64,000 nt of DNA from Citrobacter telavivensis (lineage in GTDB: Bacteria; Pseudomonadota; Gammaproteobacteria; Enterobacterales; Enterobacteriaceae), in assembly GCA_009363175.1 (NCBI GenBank), contig CP045205.1, forward strand, positions 1,798,001 through 1,862,000, given 5' to 3'. Of the stretch, positions 11,469 to 20,268 are shown in pieces. Both the position numbers and the translations under genes were made by a program. Position 1 is the stretch's first letter. Every line of letters begins with the position of its first letter. Under the pieces are notes generated by a model, which was not told where the DNA came from, searched no databases, and worked only from the letters and a program-made list of their open reading frames with translations.

Positions 11469-14129
11469 TCACGATTCCTCGGGCGGAGCCAGATCCAGCG
11501 ACAGCCCGACGATTCCCTCTTCGAGCTGGATATCCACGCTAAAGCCAAGCTTACGCGCCAGCGCGACCATGCCACGATTATTTGGCATCGTAATACCATT
11601 CAGCCTTCTCAGTCCGTGATCTCGTGTATAGGTAATCAATTTTTCCAGCAATCGACGACCCAATCCTAACCCTTTGAGATCGGAACGAACCAGCACGGCA
11701 AATTCTGCATCAATGTTATCCGGATCGGAGATCGCACGGGTCACGCCGAGGATCTCTTCCGTTCGTTCTACGCGCCTCACCGCGACAAACGCCATTTCCC
11801 GATCGTAGTCGATCTGCGTCATGTTAGCTAAATCTTCATGAGTAAATTCATTTATCTCACTGAAATAACGGTAATAAAGATCTTCTTTGGTGACCTGGGA
11901 AATAAACTGCTGAAGCTGAGGTTCATCCTCGGGCAGGATAGGGCGGAACAGACATTGCTCGCCGTTTTTCATCTCCACCCACTCTTCCAGTTGCTGCGGG
12001 TAGGGGCGAACGGCAAGACGGCTTTCGTTATCGCCCTCGAATGGGGCGATATCCAGCGTGACGTCCAGAGCAGTGAACTCACCGGCGGAGGCCAGCAGCG
12101 GATGAATATCCAGACGCTGGATCTCGGGGCAGTCGACAATCAGGTTTGAGACCTGGACCAGCAGTTGGCTTAATCCTGCAACATCCAATGGGCGCAACGC
12201 ACTGCGGCCGCGGATCTTTTTATTCTTGATCGCCTGAATCACTAAATAGCGCGCCAGGTTCATGTTCAACGGAGGTAATGCCACCACGGCCTGCTCCTCA
12301 GGACGCCACTCCACGCCGCCTTCACCCAACATAATCAATGGGCCAAACACCGGATCGTGCTCAACCACCACGCGCAGTTCCTGTGCCCCAGCACGATTCG
12401 CCATGCTTTGCACCAGCAGACCGTGGATCCGCGCCTGCGGCCAGGCCATTTTCACGCGATCGATAATGGCGTTGGCTGCCTGCTGAACTTCATTTGCCGT
12501 GCGCAGGTAAAGCATGACGCCCTGAACTTCAGATTTGTGCGGGATGTCCGGCGAACGCAACTTCAGTGCAACCGGATAGCCAATTTGTTCCGCAATATGG
12601 ACGGCTTCGATGCTGTCGCCGGCAATCCAGGTCGGGAGCGTATGCAAGCCATAAGCCTGCAGGATCGGCTGAACCTCATGGGTGTCAAGCGAGGTCGCGC
12701 CTTCAGCAATTGCCTGCTGAAGCAGATCATGCGCCTGGGCCGTGTTGGACGTCAGATTACTGGGCAGGGCCGGCGTTTCACGCAGTTGTTTCTGGTTTCG
12801 CCTGTACTCGACCATATGCATAAACGCGGTGATAGTCCCTTCCGGGGTGCGATAAGTGGGGAGTCCGGCTTCACTGAACAGTCTGCGGGCTTCCTGGGAG
12901 GAAAACTCCCCACACCAGTTGGTCAACAGCGAGACAAATTTCCCGCGTGGATGATGCTTAACGGATTCAATCAGCGTCTGAGCACACTCGGTTGCGGGGG
13001 CGGCGGCGCTGGGGGAATGAATCACCATCAGCGCGTCAAAATCCTGGCTGGCGAGCAGGATATCCAGCGTTCGGGTGTAATGCTCAATGCTGGCATCGTC
13101 GCGCAGGTCCAGCGGGTTGGCGATCTCAACATGGACAGGCAGAGCATCGCGCAGCTTCTGACTGGTCTCTTCACTCAACATGGCCAACTTGCCGTTACGT
13201 GACCAGAGTTGATCAAGCGCCAGCGCCGCAGGCGCGGCACCGTTACTGATGATCATCAGCCTGTCGCCGCGCAGAGGGCGCATGTGGCTGAGCGTTTCCA
13301 CTGCGGAAAAAAGCTCGTGGGTATCATTCACGCGCAGCAAACCGGCGCGCTGGATGGCGGCATCCCAGGCAGGATCCATTCCGGCGCTGGTATGCAATAA
13401 CCGCTGTGCCGCCGGGCTGCGGCCGCTTTTAATCACCAGGATTGGTTTATTGCGTGAGGCACTACGGGCGGCAGAAACAAAGTGTCGGGCATCGCTGAGA
13501 TGTTCGAGGTAAAGCAGAATGGCACTGGTTTTGCTGTCGCGTGCCAGATAATCCAGCAGCTCATCGACATCAATATCCAGGCTGTCACCGAGTGCAATAA
13601 AGTAGGAGAACCCCATTTCCCGCTGCTGCGCCCAGTCGAGAATGGTATTGGAGACCGCGGCGGACTGAGAAATAAACGCCAGCTTGCCGCGTTTAATCGG
13701 GACCGGTGAGAAGCTGGCATTCAGCCCCTGCCAGGGGGCCAGCAGGCCAAGACTGTTAGGCCCGAGCAGACGCATGTTGTAGCGTTGCGCACAGGCCAGT
13801 AGTTCTGCATGTTGCGCGGCGGGGGCCGAGAGAATAATGCAGGTTTTACAGCCTTTTTCCCCCAGGGCTTCCAGCAATGCCAGATTGCGGCTGGCATTGG
13901 TGCACAATACGGCGAGGTCGGGGGTGAAAGGCAGGCTGGCAACATCGGGCCAGGCCAGGACGCCCAGAACGGCTTTCCAGGCGGGGGTTACCGGCAAGAC
14001 AGGACCGTTAAATCCTCCCGCCAGCAGGTTGCGCATCATCAGATAACCAGCCCGATTGGGCTTCATCGATGCCCCGATTACCGCGATCGATTTTGGTCGC
14101 AGAAGCGCTTCCAGTCCTCGCTGACTCAT
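11469..14129 (-). CDS. patZ: Protein lysine acetyltransferase PatZ (YfiQ/Pka)
   Basis: 886-residue GCN5-type protein acetyltransferase; the Salmonella orthologue Pat acetylates and inactivates acetyl-CoA synthetase. The N-terminal ~700 residues form the NDP-forming acyl-CoA synthetase-like region (Rossmann start at ~residues 12-25, then an ATP-grasp segment), which senses acetyl-CoA but is catalytically dead in this family. The C-terminal ~160 residues are a GNAT domain, with the acetyl-CoA-binding loop in VRSDLKGLGLGRRLLEKLI. Length and layout match E. coli. It is followed by pssA on the same strand with a gap of about 110 bases, which probably holds the pssA promoter. Confidence 0.96.
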   Translation of the reverse strand: MSQRGLEALLRPKSIAVIGASMKPNRAGYLMMRNLLAGGFNGPVLPVTPAWKAVLGVLAWPDVASLPFTPDLAVLCTNASRNLALLEALGEKGCKTCIILSAPAAQHAELLACAQRYNMRLLGPNSLGLLAPWQGLNASFSPVPIKRGKLAFISQSAAVSNTILDWAQQREMGFSYFIALGDSLDIDVDELLDYLARDSKTSAILLYLEHLSDARHFVSAARSASRNKPILVIKSGRSPAAQRLLHTSAGMDPAWDAAIQRAGLLRVNDTHELFSAVETLSHMRPLRGDRLMIISNGAAPAALALDQLWSRNGKLAMLSEETSQKLRDALPVHVEIANPLDLRDDASIEHYTRTLDILLASQDFDALMVIHSPSAAAPATECAQTLIESVKHHPRGKFVSLLTNWCGEFSSQEARRLFSEAGLPTYRTPEGTITAFMHMVEYRRNQKQLRETPALPSNLTSNTAQAHDLLQQAIAEGATSLDTHEVQPILQAYGLHTLPTWIAGDSIEAVHIAEQIGYPVALKLRSPDIPHKSEVQGVMLYLRTANEVQQAANAIIDRVKMAWPQARIHGLLVQSMANRAGAQELRVVVEHDPVFGPLIMLGEGGVEWRPEEQAVVALPPLNMNLARYLVIQAIKNKKIRGRSALRPLDVAGLSQLLVQVSNLIVDCPEIQRLDIHPLLASAGEFTALDVTLDIAPFEGDNESRLAVRPYPQQLEEWVEMKNGEQCLFRPILPEDEPQLQQFISQVTKEDLYYRYFSEINEFTHEDLANMTQIDYDREMAFVAVRRVERTEEILGVTRAISDPDNIDAEFAVLVRSDLKGLGLGRRLLEKLITYTRDHGLRRLNGITMPNNRGMVALARKLGFSVDIQLEEGIVGLSLDLAPPEES

Positions 14130-14164
14130 ACCGGTTTCCCTTACACAGAAGTGACCGAATGATT

Positions 14165-14863
14165 CTAAACGCTTTCTGCTGACTCTGCTGTGATGCTTCC
14201 CTGATGTTGGGTTTTTCCTGCAAGGTAGCGCGTTTTAAAGCGGGTAAAGTGCTCGCCCAGGCCGCTTGCCGCATCGGTATCCCCGGCCAGATCCAGCAGC
14301 GCAATGGCGACTTCGGCCGTGCAATATTGCCCTTCGGCATGGACTTCGCGCAGATGGTAGGCCGACAGACGCGACAGATCCACGGAGATCACGGGTAGAG
14401 AGTCGAGATACGGGCTTTTGCGGAACATCTTACGCGCTTCCGGCCAGGTGCCGTCGAGCATTATGAACAGCGGAGGCTTATCTGTTGGTGGGGTAAAAAT
14501 CACCTCACGTTCGGCTCCGGCATACGATGCAGGAAAGACGACGATCGGTTGATAATCCGGGTTTTTCACCAGATCCAACATGGCCTGCGGCGGTTCTGTT
14601 CGTGACCATTGAAACGCGGCGGTGTCCGGTAAAATATCGGCGATCAGACGTCCGGTATTGCTCGGTTTCATCGGTTCCGTATCAAACATCACCAGACAAA
14701 AACGGCTTGTCGCCCGAGAGGGTGACAGCGTCGCGCACAGGCAAAGTTTCAGCGGCAGCAGGCAGCGCTGGCAGCGGCGAATGCGATTGCCTCGGGCGAG
14801 AAAAGGGCGAGTGGCGCGCGCCAGACGTTCAGCGCGAAGCTTGAGAACAGCGTTTTCAGTCAT
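14165..14863 (-). CDS. tapT: tRNA-uridine aminocarboxypropyltransferase TapT (YfiP)
   Basis: DTW-domain enzyme that transfers the 3-amino-3-carboxypropyl group of SAM to U47 of tRNAs (acp3U). The 232-residue product has the N-terminal Cys cluster (CQRCLLPLKLCLC, ~residues 31-43) and the signature DGTWPEARKM (~residues 140-149, the DTW motif in DGTW form). The start at 14863 gives MTENAVLK, the family N-terminus; the longer frame to 14914 has no support. It lies 35 bases upstream of patZ on the same strand and may be cotranscribed with it. Confidence 0.94.
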   Translation of the reverse strand: MTENAVLKLRAERLARATRPFLARGNRIRRCQRCLLPLKLCLCATLSPSRATSRFCLVMFDTEPMKPSNTGRLIADILPDTAAFQWSRTEPPQAMLDLVKNPDYQPIVVFPASYAGAEREVIFTPPTDKPPLFIMLDGTWPEARKMFRKSPYLDSLPVISVDLSRLSAYHLREVHAEGQYCTAEVAIALLDLAGDTDAASGLGEHFTRFKTRYLAGKTQHQGSITAESAESV

Positions 14864-14931
14864 AGTGAATGCGTTGAAAAACGCTATTGTCGCAGAGGTG
14901 AATACGGGGCACAAGATGCGCCCCGCGGAGT

Positions 14932-15351
14932 TTACAGTGATTCGTTCAGCCAGTTGTCAAATGGCGCTTTGGGAACCGCGCCGTTCAGCATGTCGACAAC
15001 CTGACCATTTTTGAAGATCATAATGGTGGGAATGCTGCGGATACCAAAGCGCGCGCTGAGCTCACGTTCGGCCTCCGTGTTGACCTTCACGAAGCGAACT
15101 TTGCCGCTGCGCTCTTCGGCGACATCTTCAAATATAGGGGCGAAGTTACGGCACGGGCCGCACCACGGTGCCCAAAAGTCGATCACCACGGGCAGATCGT
15201 CTTTGAGCAGTTTATCCAGTGTTTCACCGGTCGCATTGATCACCTCCCCGTCGAACAGGTCGTGACCACAGCGTCCGCATTTTGCCGCATCCTCAACCCG
15301 ATCGTCGGGAATGCGGTTGATGGCCTGGCAGCTGGTACAAACGGTATTCAT
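14932..15351 (-). CDS. trxC: Thioredoxin 2
   Basis: Cytoplasmic thioredoxin of 139 residues with the N-terminal zinc module that marks this type: two CxxC pairs (CTSC near residue 5 and CGRC near residue 26). The thioredoxin fold follows with active site WCGPC (~residues 63-67) and the cis-Pro region IRSIPTIMIF. The start at 15351 matches the family. E. coli trxC is induced by OxyR under peroxide; I did not find an unambiguous OxyR site by eye in the 200-base gap to yfiF. Confidence 0.97.
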   Translation of the reverse strand: MNTVCTSCQAINRIPDDRVEDAAKCGRCGHDLFDGEVINATGETLDKLLKDDLPVVIDFWAPWCGPCRNFAPIFEDVAEERSGKVRFVKVNTEAERELSARFGIRSIPTIMIFKNGQVVDMLNGAVPKAPFDNWLNESL

Positions 15352-15557
15352 AACAAACCTCTGGATGCGTCGGGGTGTTGAACGGCAGAAATGCCGGTAT
15401 GTTTCCAATATGTTACATATTATCGATGAGACTGTTTTAAACGACAATCTGTTTTATTCAATGAGTACAATAGTCATAAGCTTTTAAATGAAATAATGGC
15501 TAACCTGGTGCACATCGGGTAATCTGCGCGCTTCGCGCAGCGCTGGTGGAGAAAAGC

Positions 15558-16595
15558 ATGAACGATGAATTGAAAAGTAAAAGCGGCAAGGTCAAAGTGA
15601 TGTATGTCCGCAGTGATGATGATTCTGATAAACGTACCCATAACCCGCGTACCGGGAAAGGTGGCGGGCGTCCAGGAAAATCTCGTGCCGACGGTGGCCG
15701 TCGCCCCGCCCGCGATGAAAGAACCCCTCAGAACCGCGATCGCAAGCGTGAAGACTCGCCGTGGCGGACCGTATCCCGCGCGCCGAGTGATGAAACGCCT
15801 GAAAAAGCCGATCACGGTGGTATCAGTGGTAAAAGCTTTATTGATCCTGAAGTCTTACGTCGTCAGCGTGCGGAAGAGACCCGCGTTTACGGTGAAAATG
15901 CCTGTCAGGCCCTGTTCCAGAGCCGTCCGGAAGCGATTGTCCGTGCCTGGTTCATTCAGAGCGTCACGCCACGTTTCAAAGAAGCACTACGCTGGATGGC
16001 GGCAAACCGCAAAGCGTACCATGTGGTTGATGAAGCGGAACTGACGAAAGCCTCAGGAACTGAGCATCACGGCGGTGTCTGCTTCCTGATTAAAAAACGT
16101 AACGGCACCACGGTGAAGCAGTGGGTGAGCCAGGCGGGCACGCAGGACTGCGTGTTAGCGCTGGAAGATGTTTCTAACCCGCACAATCTTGGCGGCATGA
16201 TGCGTAGCTGCGCGCACTTCGGTGTGAAAGGCGTGGTGGTGCAGGATGCGGCGCTGCTGGAATCCGGCGCGGCGATTCGTACCGCAGAAGGCGGTGCCGA
16301 ACACGTTCAACCGATTACCGGCGACAGCATCGTTGATGTGCTGGATGATTTCCGTCAGGCGGGCTACACCGTGGTGACAACGTCCAGCGAACGCGGCAAG
16401 CCGCTGTTTAAAACCGAACTGCCAGAGAAAATGGTGCTGGTGTTAGGTCAGGAATTTGACGGTTTGCCAGATGCGGCGCGTGATGCCAGCGATCTGTGCG
16501 TGAAAATTGATGGCACGGGTCACGTTGAAAGCCTGAACGTCTCGGTGGCAACCGGTGTGTTGCTTGCCGAATGGTGGCGTCAGAACAAAGCCTGA
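15558..16595 (+). CDS. yfiF: SpoU/TrmH-family RNA methyltransferase YfiF
   Basis: 345-residue SPOUT-class methyltransferase. Residues ~1-100 are basic and disordered (Lys/Arg/Gly-rich). They are followed by a SpoU substrate-binding domain (VYGENACQALFQS) and the knotted catalytic domain, with motif 1 around SNPHNLGGMMRSCAHFG and C-terminal knot motifs VLVLGQEFDGLP and LNVSVATGVLL. The family 2'-O-methylates tRNA or rRNA; the exact target of YfiF is not known to me. The start at 15558 (after GGAGAAAAGC) gives MNDELKSKSGK, the family N-terminus. It is transcribed divergently from trxC. Confidence 0.92.
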   Translation: MNDELKSKSGKVKVMYVRSDDDSDKRTHNPRTGKGGGRPGKSRADGGRRPARDERTPQNRDRKREDSPWRTVSRAPSDETPEKADHGGISGKSFIDPEVLRRQRAEETRVYGENACQALFQSRPEAIVRAWFIQSVTPRFKEALRWMAANRKAYHVVDEAELTKASGTEHHGGVCFLIKKRNGTTVKQWVSQAGTQDCVLALEDVSNPHNLGGMMRSCAHFGVKGVVVQDAALLESGAAIRTAEGGAEHVQPITGDSIVDVLDDFRQAGYTVVTTSSERGKPLFKTELPEKMVLVLGQEFDGLPDAARDASDLCVKIDGTGHVESLNVSVATGVLLAEWWRQNKA

Positions 16596-16600
16596 CAGAA

Positions 16601-16630
16601 AAAATGCCAGCGAATCGCTGGCATTTTTTT
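16601..16630. terminator. Bidirectional terminator between yfiF and ung
   Basis: Perfect palindrome AAAATGCCAGCG ... CGCTGGCATTTT with A- and T-runs on both sides, between two converging genes. Confidence 0.92.
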
Positions 16631-17318
16631 ATTCGCTCTCTGCCGGTAAAACAGGCATCCAGTCAATCGGCTTTTCGCCGCGTTGTTCCAGCCACTGATT
16701 CGCCAGGACAAAATGGTTACAGCCAAAGAACCCACGATGCGCCGAGAGCGGTGAGGGGTGAGGCGCTTTCAGAACATGGTGACGTTTCTTGTCAATAATC
16801 GCGCCTTTCTTCTGCGCATGAGAGCCCCAGAGCAGGAAAACTACCCCTTCACGATGTTCGTTAATCAGGCTGATCACTTTATCGGTAAAGGTTTCCCATC
16901 CCAGACTGGCATGAGAATGCGCCTGACCCGCCCGCACGGTTAATACCGTATTGAGCAGTAGAACCCCCTGATGCGCCCAGCTTTCAAGATAACCGTGGGC
17001 AGGACGAGTGAAACCGGGGATTGACCCTTCCAGTTCCTTATACATGTTCAGCAGCGAGGGGGGCGTGGCAATACCGGGGCGAACGGAAAACGCCAGACCA
17101 TGCGCCTGACCGGGGCCGTGGTACGGGTCCTGTCCAAGGATCACGACCTTAACATCACCCAGCTCGGTGAAGCGAAACGCATTGAACACATCTTTTTGCG
17201 GCGGATAAACCGTTATCCCGGATTGACGCTCTCCGGCAACGGTATGCAGCGTATTCATAAAGTAGGGCTGCTGTTTCTCTTCAGCCAGCACATCGTGCCA
17301 GGTTAATTCAGTGGCCAT
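16629..17318 (-). CDS. ung: Uracil-DNA glycosylase
   Basis: Family-1 uracil-DNA glycosylase that removes uracil from DNA to start base-excision repair. The 229-residue length equals that of E. coli Ung. The water-activating motif GQDPYHGPGQAHG (Asp at ~residue 64), the uracil-binding LLLNTVLTV segment and the Leu-intercalation loop HPSPLSAHRGFFG (His at ~residue 187) are all present. The start at 17318 follows an AGGAGAG-like site on the minus strand; the frame to 17348 adds ten residues absent from the family. Confidence 0.98.
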   Translation of the reverse strand: MATELTWHDVLAEEKQQPYFMNTLHTVAGERQSGITVYPPQKDVFNAFRFTELGDVKVVILGQDPYHGPGQAHGLAFSVRPGIATPPSLLNMYKELEGSIPGFTRPAHGYLESWAHQGVLLLNTVLTVRAGQAHSHASLGWETFTDKVISLINEHREGVVFLLWGSHAQKKGAIIDKKRHHVLKAPHPSPLSAHRGFFGCNHFVLANQWLEQRGEKPIDWMPVLPAESE

Positions 17319-17512
17319 CTCGCTCTCCTGCGAATTTTTAATCACCATAGCTTAACTGCTTCTTTCGATGGCGCAAAATGCTCTCCGCAGCGGTGTGTGC
17401 TATGCACTTAATAAAGTTGAAAATTTGTGTAAAAAGTTTATGTCTGTATATGGCGTAAGTTGATGTAAAACAATAAAATCATCCAATCACCCTGTTTGAT
17501 GTGTGGATTTTA

Positions 17513-17526
17513 TTGATTTAAATCAA
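17513..17526 (+). promoter_or_regulatory. FNR site upstream of grcA
   Basis: Perfect dyad TTGATTTAAATCAA matching the FNR consensus TTGAT-N4-ATCAA. An A/T-rich -10 (TATATA at ~17549) lies at the distance expected if the site is centred near -41.5. This fits the known strong anaerobic induction of grcA/yfiD. Confidence 0.9.
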
Positions 17527-17635
17527 TGAATCGAGGGTGTTAGGGGGGTATATATACACTCAAGCAACAATGGTTTTACCAATTGGCCGCGAGCCGGCCA
17601 ACCCTAATCAAATAATTTGCCGGGGAGGCATCACA

Positions 17636-18019
17636 ATGATTACAGGTATCCAGATTACTAAAGCCGCTAATGACGATCTGCTGAATTCCTTCTGGCTGCT
17701 GGACAGCGAAAAAGGCGAAGCACGCTGCATCGTGGCGAAAGCCGGTTTTGCCGAAGACGACGTGGTAGCGGTCAGCAAACTGGGTGAAATTGAGTACCGC
17801 GAAATTCCGATGGAAGTAAAACCGGAAGTTCGTGTGGAAGGTGGTCAGCACCTGAACGTTAATGTTCTGCGTCGCGAAACGCTGGAAGATGCGGTTAAGC
17901 ATCCGGAAAAATATCCGCAACTGACTATCCGTGTTTCTGGCTATGCCGTGCGCTTTAACTCACTGACGCCGGAACAGCAGCGCGACGTTATCGCTCGTAC
18001 CTTTACTGAAAGCCTGTAA
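17636..18019 (+). CDS. grcA: Autonomous glycyl radical cofactor GrcA (YfiD)
   Basis: 127-residue spare glycyl-radical domain that replaces the C-terminal part of pyruvate formate-lyase after oxygen has cut it, restoring anaerobic pyruvate cleavage. The radical loop RVSGYAVRFN (~residues 98-107) contains the Gly that carries the radical, and the C-terminus is the PFL-like QRDVIARTFTESL. The start at 17636 is set by GGGGAGG eight bases upstream and equals the family length; the frame from 17537 is leader sequence. It is controlled by the upstream FNR box. Confidence 0.97.
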   Translation: MITGIQITKAANDDLLNSFWLLDSEKGEARCIVAKAGFAEDDVVAVSKLGEIEYREIPMEVKPEVRVEGGQHLNVNVLRRETLEDAVKHPEKYPQLTIRVSGYAVRFNSLTPEQQRDVIARTFTESL

Positions 18020-18036
18020 GGCTTAACGTTTAAATA

Positions 18037-18066
18037 AAAACGCCGGGTTTCCCCCGGCGTTTTTTT
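18037..18066. terminator. grcA/srmB terminator
   Basis: AAAACGCCGGG / CCCCGGCGTTTT hairpin with flanking A and T tracts. It overlaps the end of srmB and serves both converging genes. Confidence 0.9.
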
Positions 18067-19399
18067 ATTCTTCGTTTGATTCCTGCGGTGTCGTTGCCGT
18101 ACTCGGCTTGCGACGTTTACCAATGTTTTTGGTATCGCGATGGCGTTTTTTCACACGCGGTTTATCTTTGTCTTTCTCTTTTTTCTTCTCTTCGCGTTTC
18201 GCGAGCGTTTTCTTCGACGGTTTGCCCGTCATCTTTTCGCTCGGCGCGCGTGAAGTTGGACGCAACTCATCAATCACCCGTGATTTCAGCGGTTCTTCGA
18301 TATAGCGACCAATTTTCAGCAGCAGCAGGTGATCGTGCGCTTCAACCAGCGAGATTGCCGTCCCCTTGCGACCGGCGCGGCCCGTACGGCCAATACGGTG
18401 CAGATAGGTGTCTCCGCTACGCGGCATGTCGAAGTTAATCACGTGGCTGACGTCTGGAATATCGATTCCACGCGCGGCAACGTCGGTGGCAACCAGCACG
18501 TTAACGCGACCGTCAGTAAGACGATTAATACCTTCGTTACGCTTGACTTGCGCCATCTCACCTTCGAGATAGCAGTTGTTGATCCCCGCCAGACGCAGTT
18601 TTTCAGCCAGTTCGTGCACGCGCTCACGTTTGCGGACAAATACGATGGTACGGGTGGCGTCGTCTTGTTTCAGCAGGTGCTTCAGCAGTTCGAATTTGTG
18701 CTCGAAGTTATCCGCACGGTAATACCACTGATGAATCTTCTTACGCTCGCGGGTTGATGGTGTCGCAGAGACTTCAACCGGCTCTTCCAGCAGACGCTCG
18801 GCGAAATCTTTAATCGCATCGCCTTCCAGCGTGGCGGAGAACAGCATAGTCTGTTTACGCCAGCGCGTTTCCCCGGCGATGTGCTCGATGTCCTGGGCAA
18901 AGCCCATATCCAGCATTCGGTCAGCTTCGTCGAGGATCAGCGTTTCCACGGCGCGGCAGTCAAAATTCTCTTCTTTAATATACTGCATCAGACGCCCGGT
19001 GGTGGCGACCACGATATCCTGGTTTTCGCTGAACACTTCGGCGTGGTTCATGTACGCTACGCCGCCGGTAATCGTCGCGATATCCAGGTGGGTGTTTTTG
19101 GCCAGTTCACGGGCATGATCGGCGACCTGCATTGCCAGTTCGCGTGTCGGCGTCAGGATCAAAATACGCGGCGGACCGGATTTTTTACGCGGAAAGTCGA
19201 GCAGGTGCTGCAACGCTGGCAGCAGATACGCCGCCGTTTTACCGGTGCCTGTCGGCGCAGAACCGAGTACGTCACGGCCTTCGAGCGCAGGCGGAATGGC
19301 GGCAGCCTGAATGGCGGTCGGGCGAGTGAAACCTTTTTCCTGGAGGGCATCCAGCAGGCTTTCATCGAGTTCAAGTTCGGAAAAAGTCGTTACAGTCAT
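18065..19399 (-). CDS. srmB: DEAD-box RNA helicase SrmB
   Basis: ATP-dependent RNA helicase acting early in 50S subunit assembly, 444 residues as in E. coli. Visible motifs in order: Q motif (FTRPTAIQ), Walker A APTGTGKT (~residues 48-55), PTRELA, TGRL, Walker B LDEADRMLD, SAT (FSATLEG), and HRIGRTGRAGR near residue 335. The tail (~residues 380-444) is very basic and Lys-rich, with runs such as REEKKKEKDKDK typical of an RNA-tethering extension. It is divergent from trmN6, and the ~130-base gap holds both promoters. Confidence 0.97.
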   Translation of the reverse strand: MTVTTFSELELDESLLDALQEKGFTRPTAIQAAAIPPALEGRDVLGSAPTGTGKTAAYLLPALQHLLDFPRKKSGPPRILILTPTRELAMQVADHARELAKNTHLDIATITGGVAYMNHAEVFSENQDIVVATTGRLMQYIKEENFDCRAVETLILDEADRMLDMGFAQDIEHIAGETRWRKQTMLFSATLEGDAIKDFAERLLEEPVEVSATPSTRERKKIHQWYYRADNFEHKFELLKHLLKQDDATRTIVFVRKRERVHELAEKLRLAGINNCYLEGEMAQVKRNEGINRLTDGRVNVLVATDVAARGIDIPDVSHVINFDMPRSGDTYLHRIGRTGRAGRKGTAISLVEAHDHLLLLKIGRYIEEPLKSRVIDELRPTSRAPSEKMTGKPSKKTLAKREEKKKEKDKDKPRVKKRHRDTKNIGKRRKPSTATTPQESNEE

Positions 19400-19530
19400 G
19401 TTCTACCTCTGTGTGGGGCGCTGATTATAGACGTTACGGCTGCAATCTTCATCTGTTTGTATGGATATCGCTTCTCAGGTATTGTTTTCACCAGGTGCTG
19501 TTGCCGTTTTTCCTGCAAGGTTTTTAATTC

Positions 19531-20268
19531 ATGCCTCAGTCTACATCCGTCCTTCGTCGTAATGGATTTACTTTTAAACAGTTTTTTGTCGCGCACGATC
19601 GTTGTGCGATGAAAGTCGGTACAGATGGGATTCTGTTAGGGGCATGGGCACCGGTGGCAGGTGTAAAGCGGATCCTTGATATCGGGACCGGCAGCGGCCT
19701 GTTGGCGCTGATGCTGGCGCAGCGTACCGATGAAAGCGTCACCGTCGATGCCGTGGAGCTGGATAGCGACGCCGCCGCACAGGCGAAAGAAAATGTTGCC
19801 CGATCGCCATGGGCGGATCGGGTGATCGTACAGGCCGAAGATGTTCAACTCTGGGCTGCGCGCCAGACCGTCAAATATGACCTTATCATCAGCAACCCAC
19901 CTTATTACGAGCAGGGTGTCGAGTGTGCCACGCCGCAGCGGGAGCAGGCGCGTTATACCACGATGCTGGATCATTCCGCATTGTTAGCGACGGCGACGGG
20001 GCTTATCACGGAAGAGGGGTTCTTGTGCGTCGTGCTGCCGGAAAATATCGGCAATACCTTCACGCAGCAGGCGTTAAATATGGGCTGGCATTTACGGCTA
20101 CGCACTGACGTTGCTGAAACCCAGGCGCGATTGCCGCATCGGGTGCTGCTGGCATTCTCCCCAAAGAAGGGAGAATGCTTTAGCGACAGGCTGGTGATTC
20201 GCGGGCCGGATCAACGTTACTCTGAAGGTTACACGGCGCTGACCCAGGCATTTTATCTGTTTATGTGA
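19531..20268 (+). CDS. trmN6: tRNA1(Val) (adenine(37)-N6)-methyltransferase
   Basis: SAM-dependent enzyme (YfiC/TrmM) that methylates N6 of A37 in tRNA-Val, 245 residues as in E. coli. The SAM-binding motif DIGTGSGLLALM (~residues 50-61) and the N6-adenine catalytic motif SNPPYYEQG (~residues 120-128) are visible. The 3' end overlaps the end of the converging nadB by 16 bases. Confidence 0.96.
   Translation: MPQSTSVLRRNGFTFKQFFVAHDRCAMKVGTDGILLGAWAPVAGVKRILDIGTGSGLLALMLAQRTDESVTVDAVELDSDAAAQAKENVARSPWADRVIVQAEDVQLWAARQTVKYDLIISNPPYYEQGVECATPQREQARYTTMLDHSALLATATGLITEEGFLCVVLPENIGNTFTQQALNMGWHLRLRTDVAETQARLPHRVLLAFSPKKGECFSDRLVIRGPDQRYSEGYTALTQAFYLFM

Noticed and set aside
11346..14162. Many plus-strand ORFs opposite pssA and patZ, one of 281 codons
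   Set aside because: They are antisense shadows of well-supported genes in a GC-rich codon pattern; no family resemblance.
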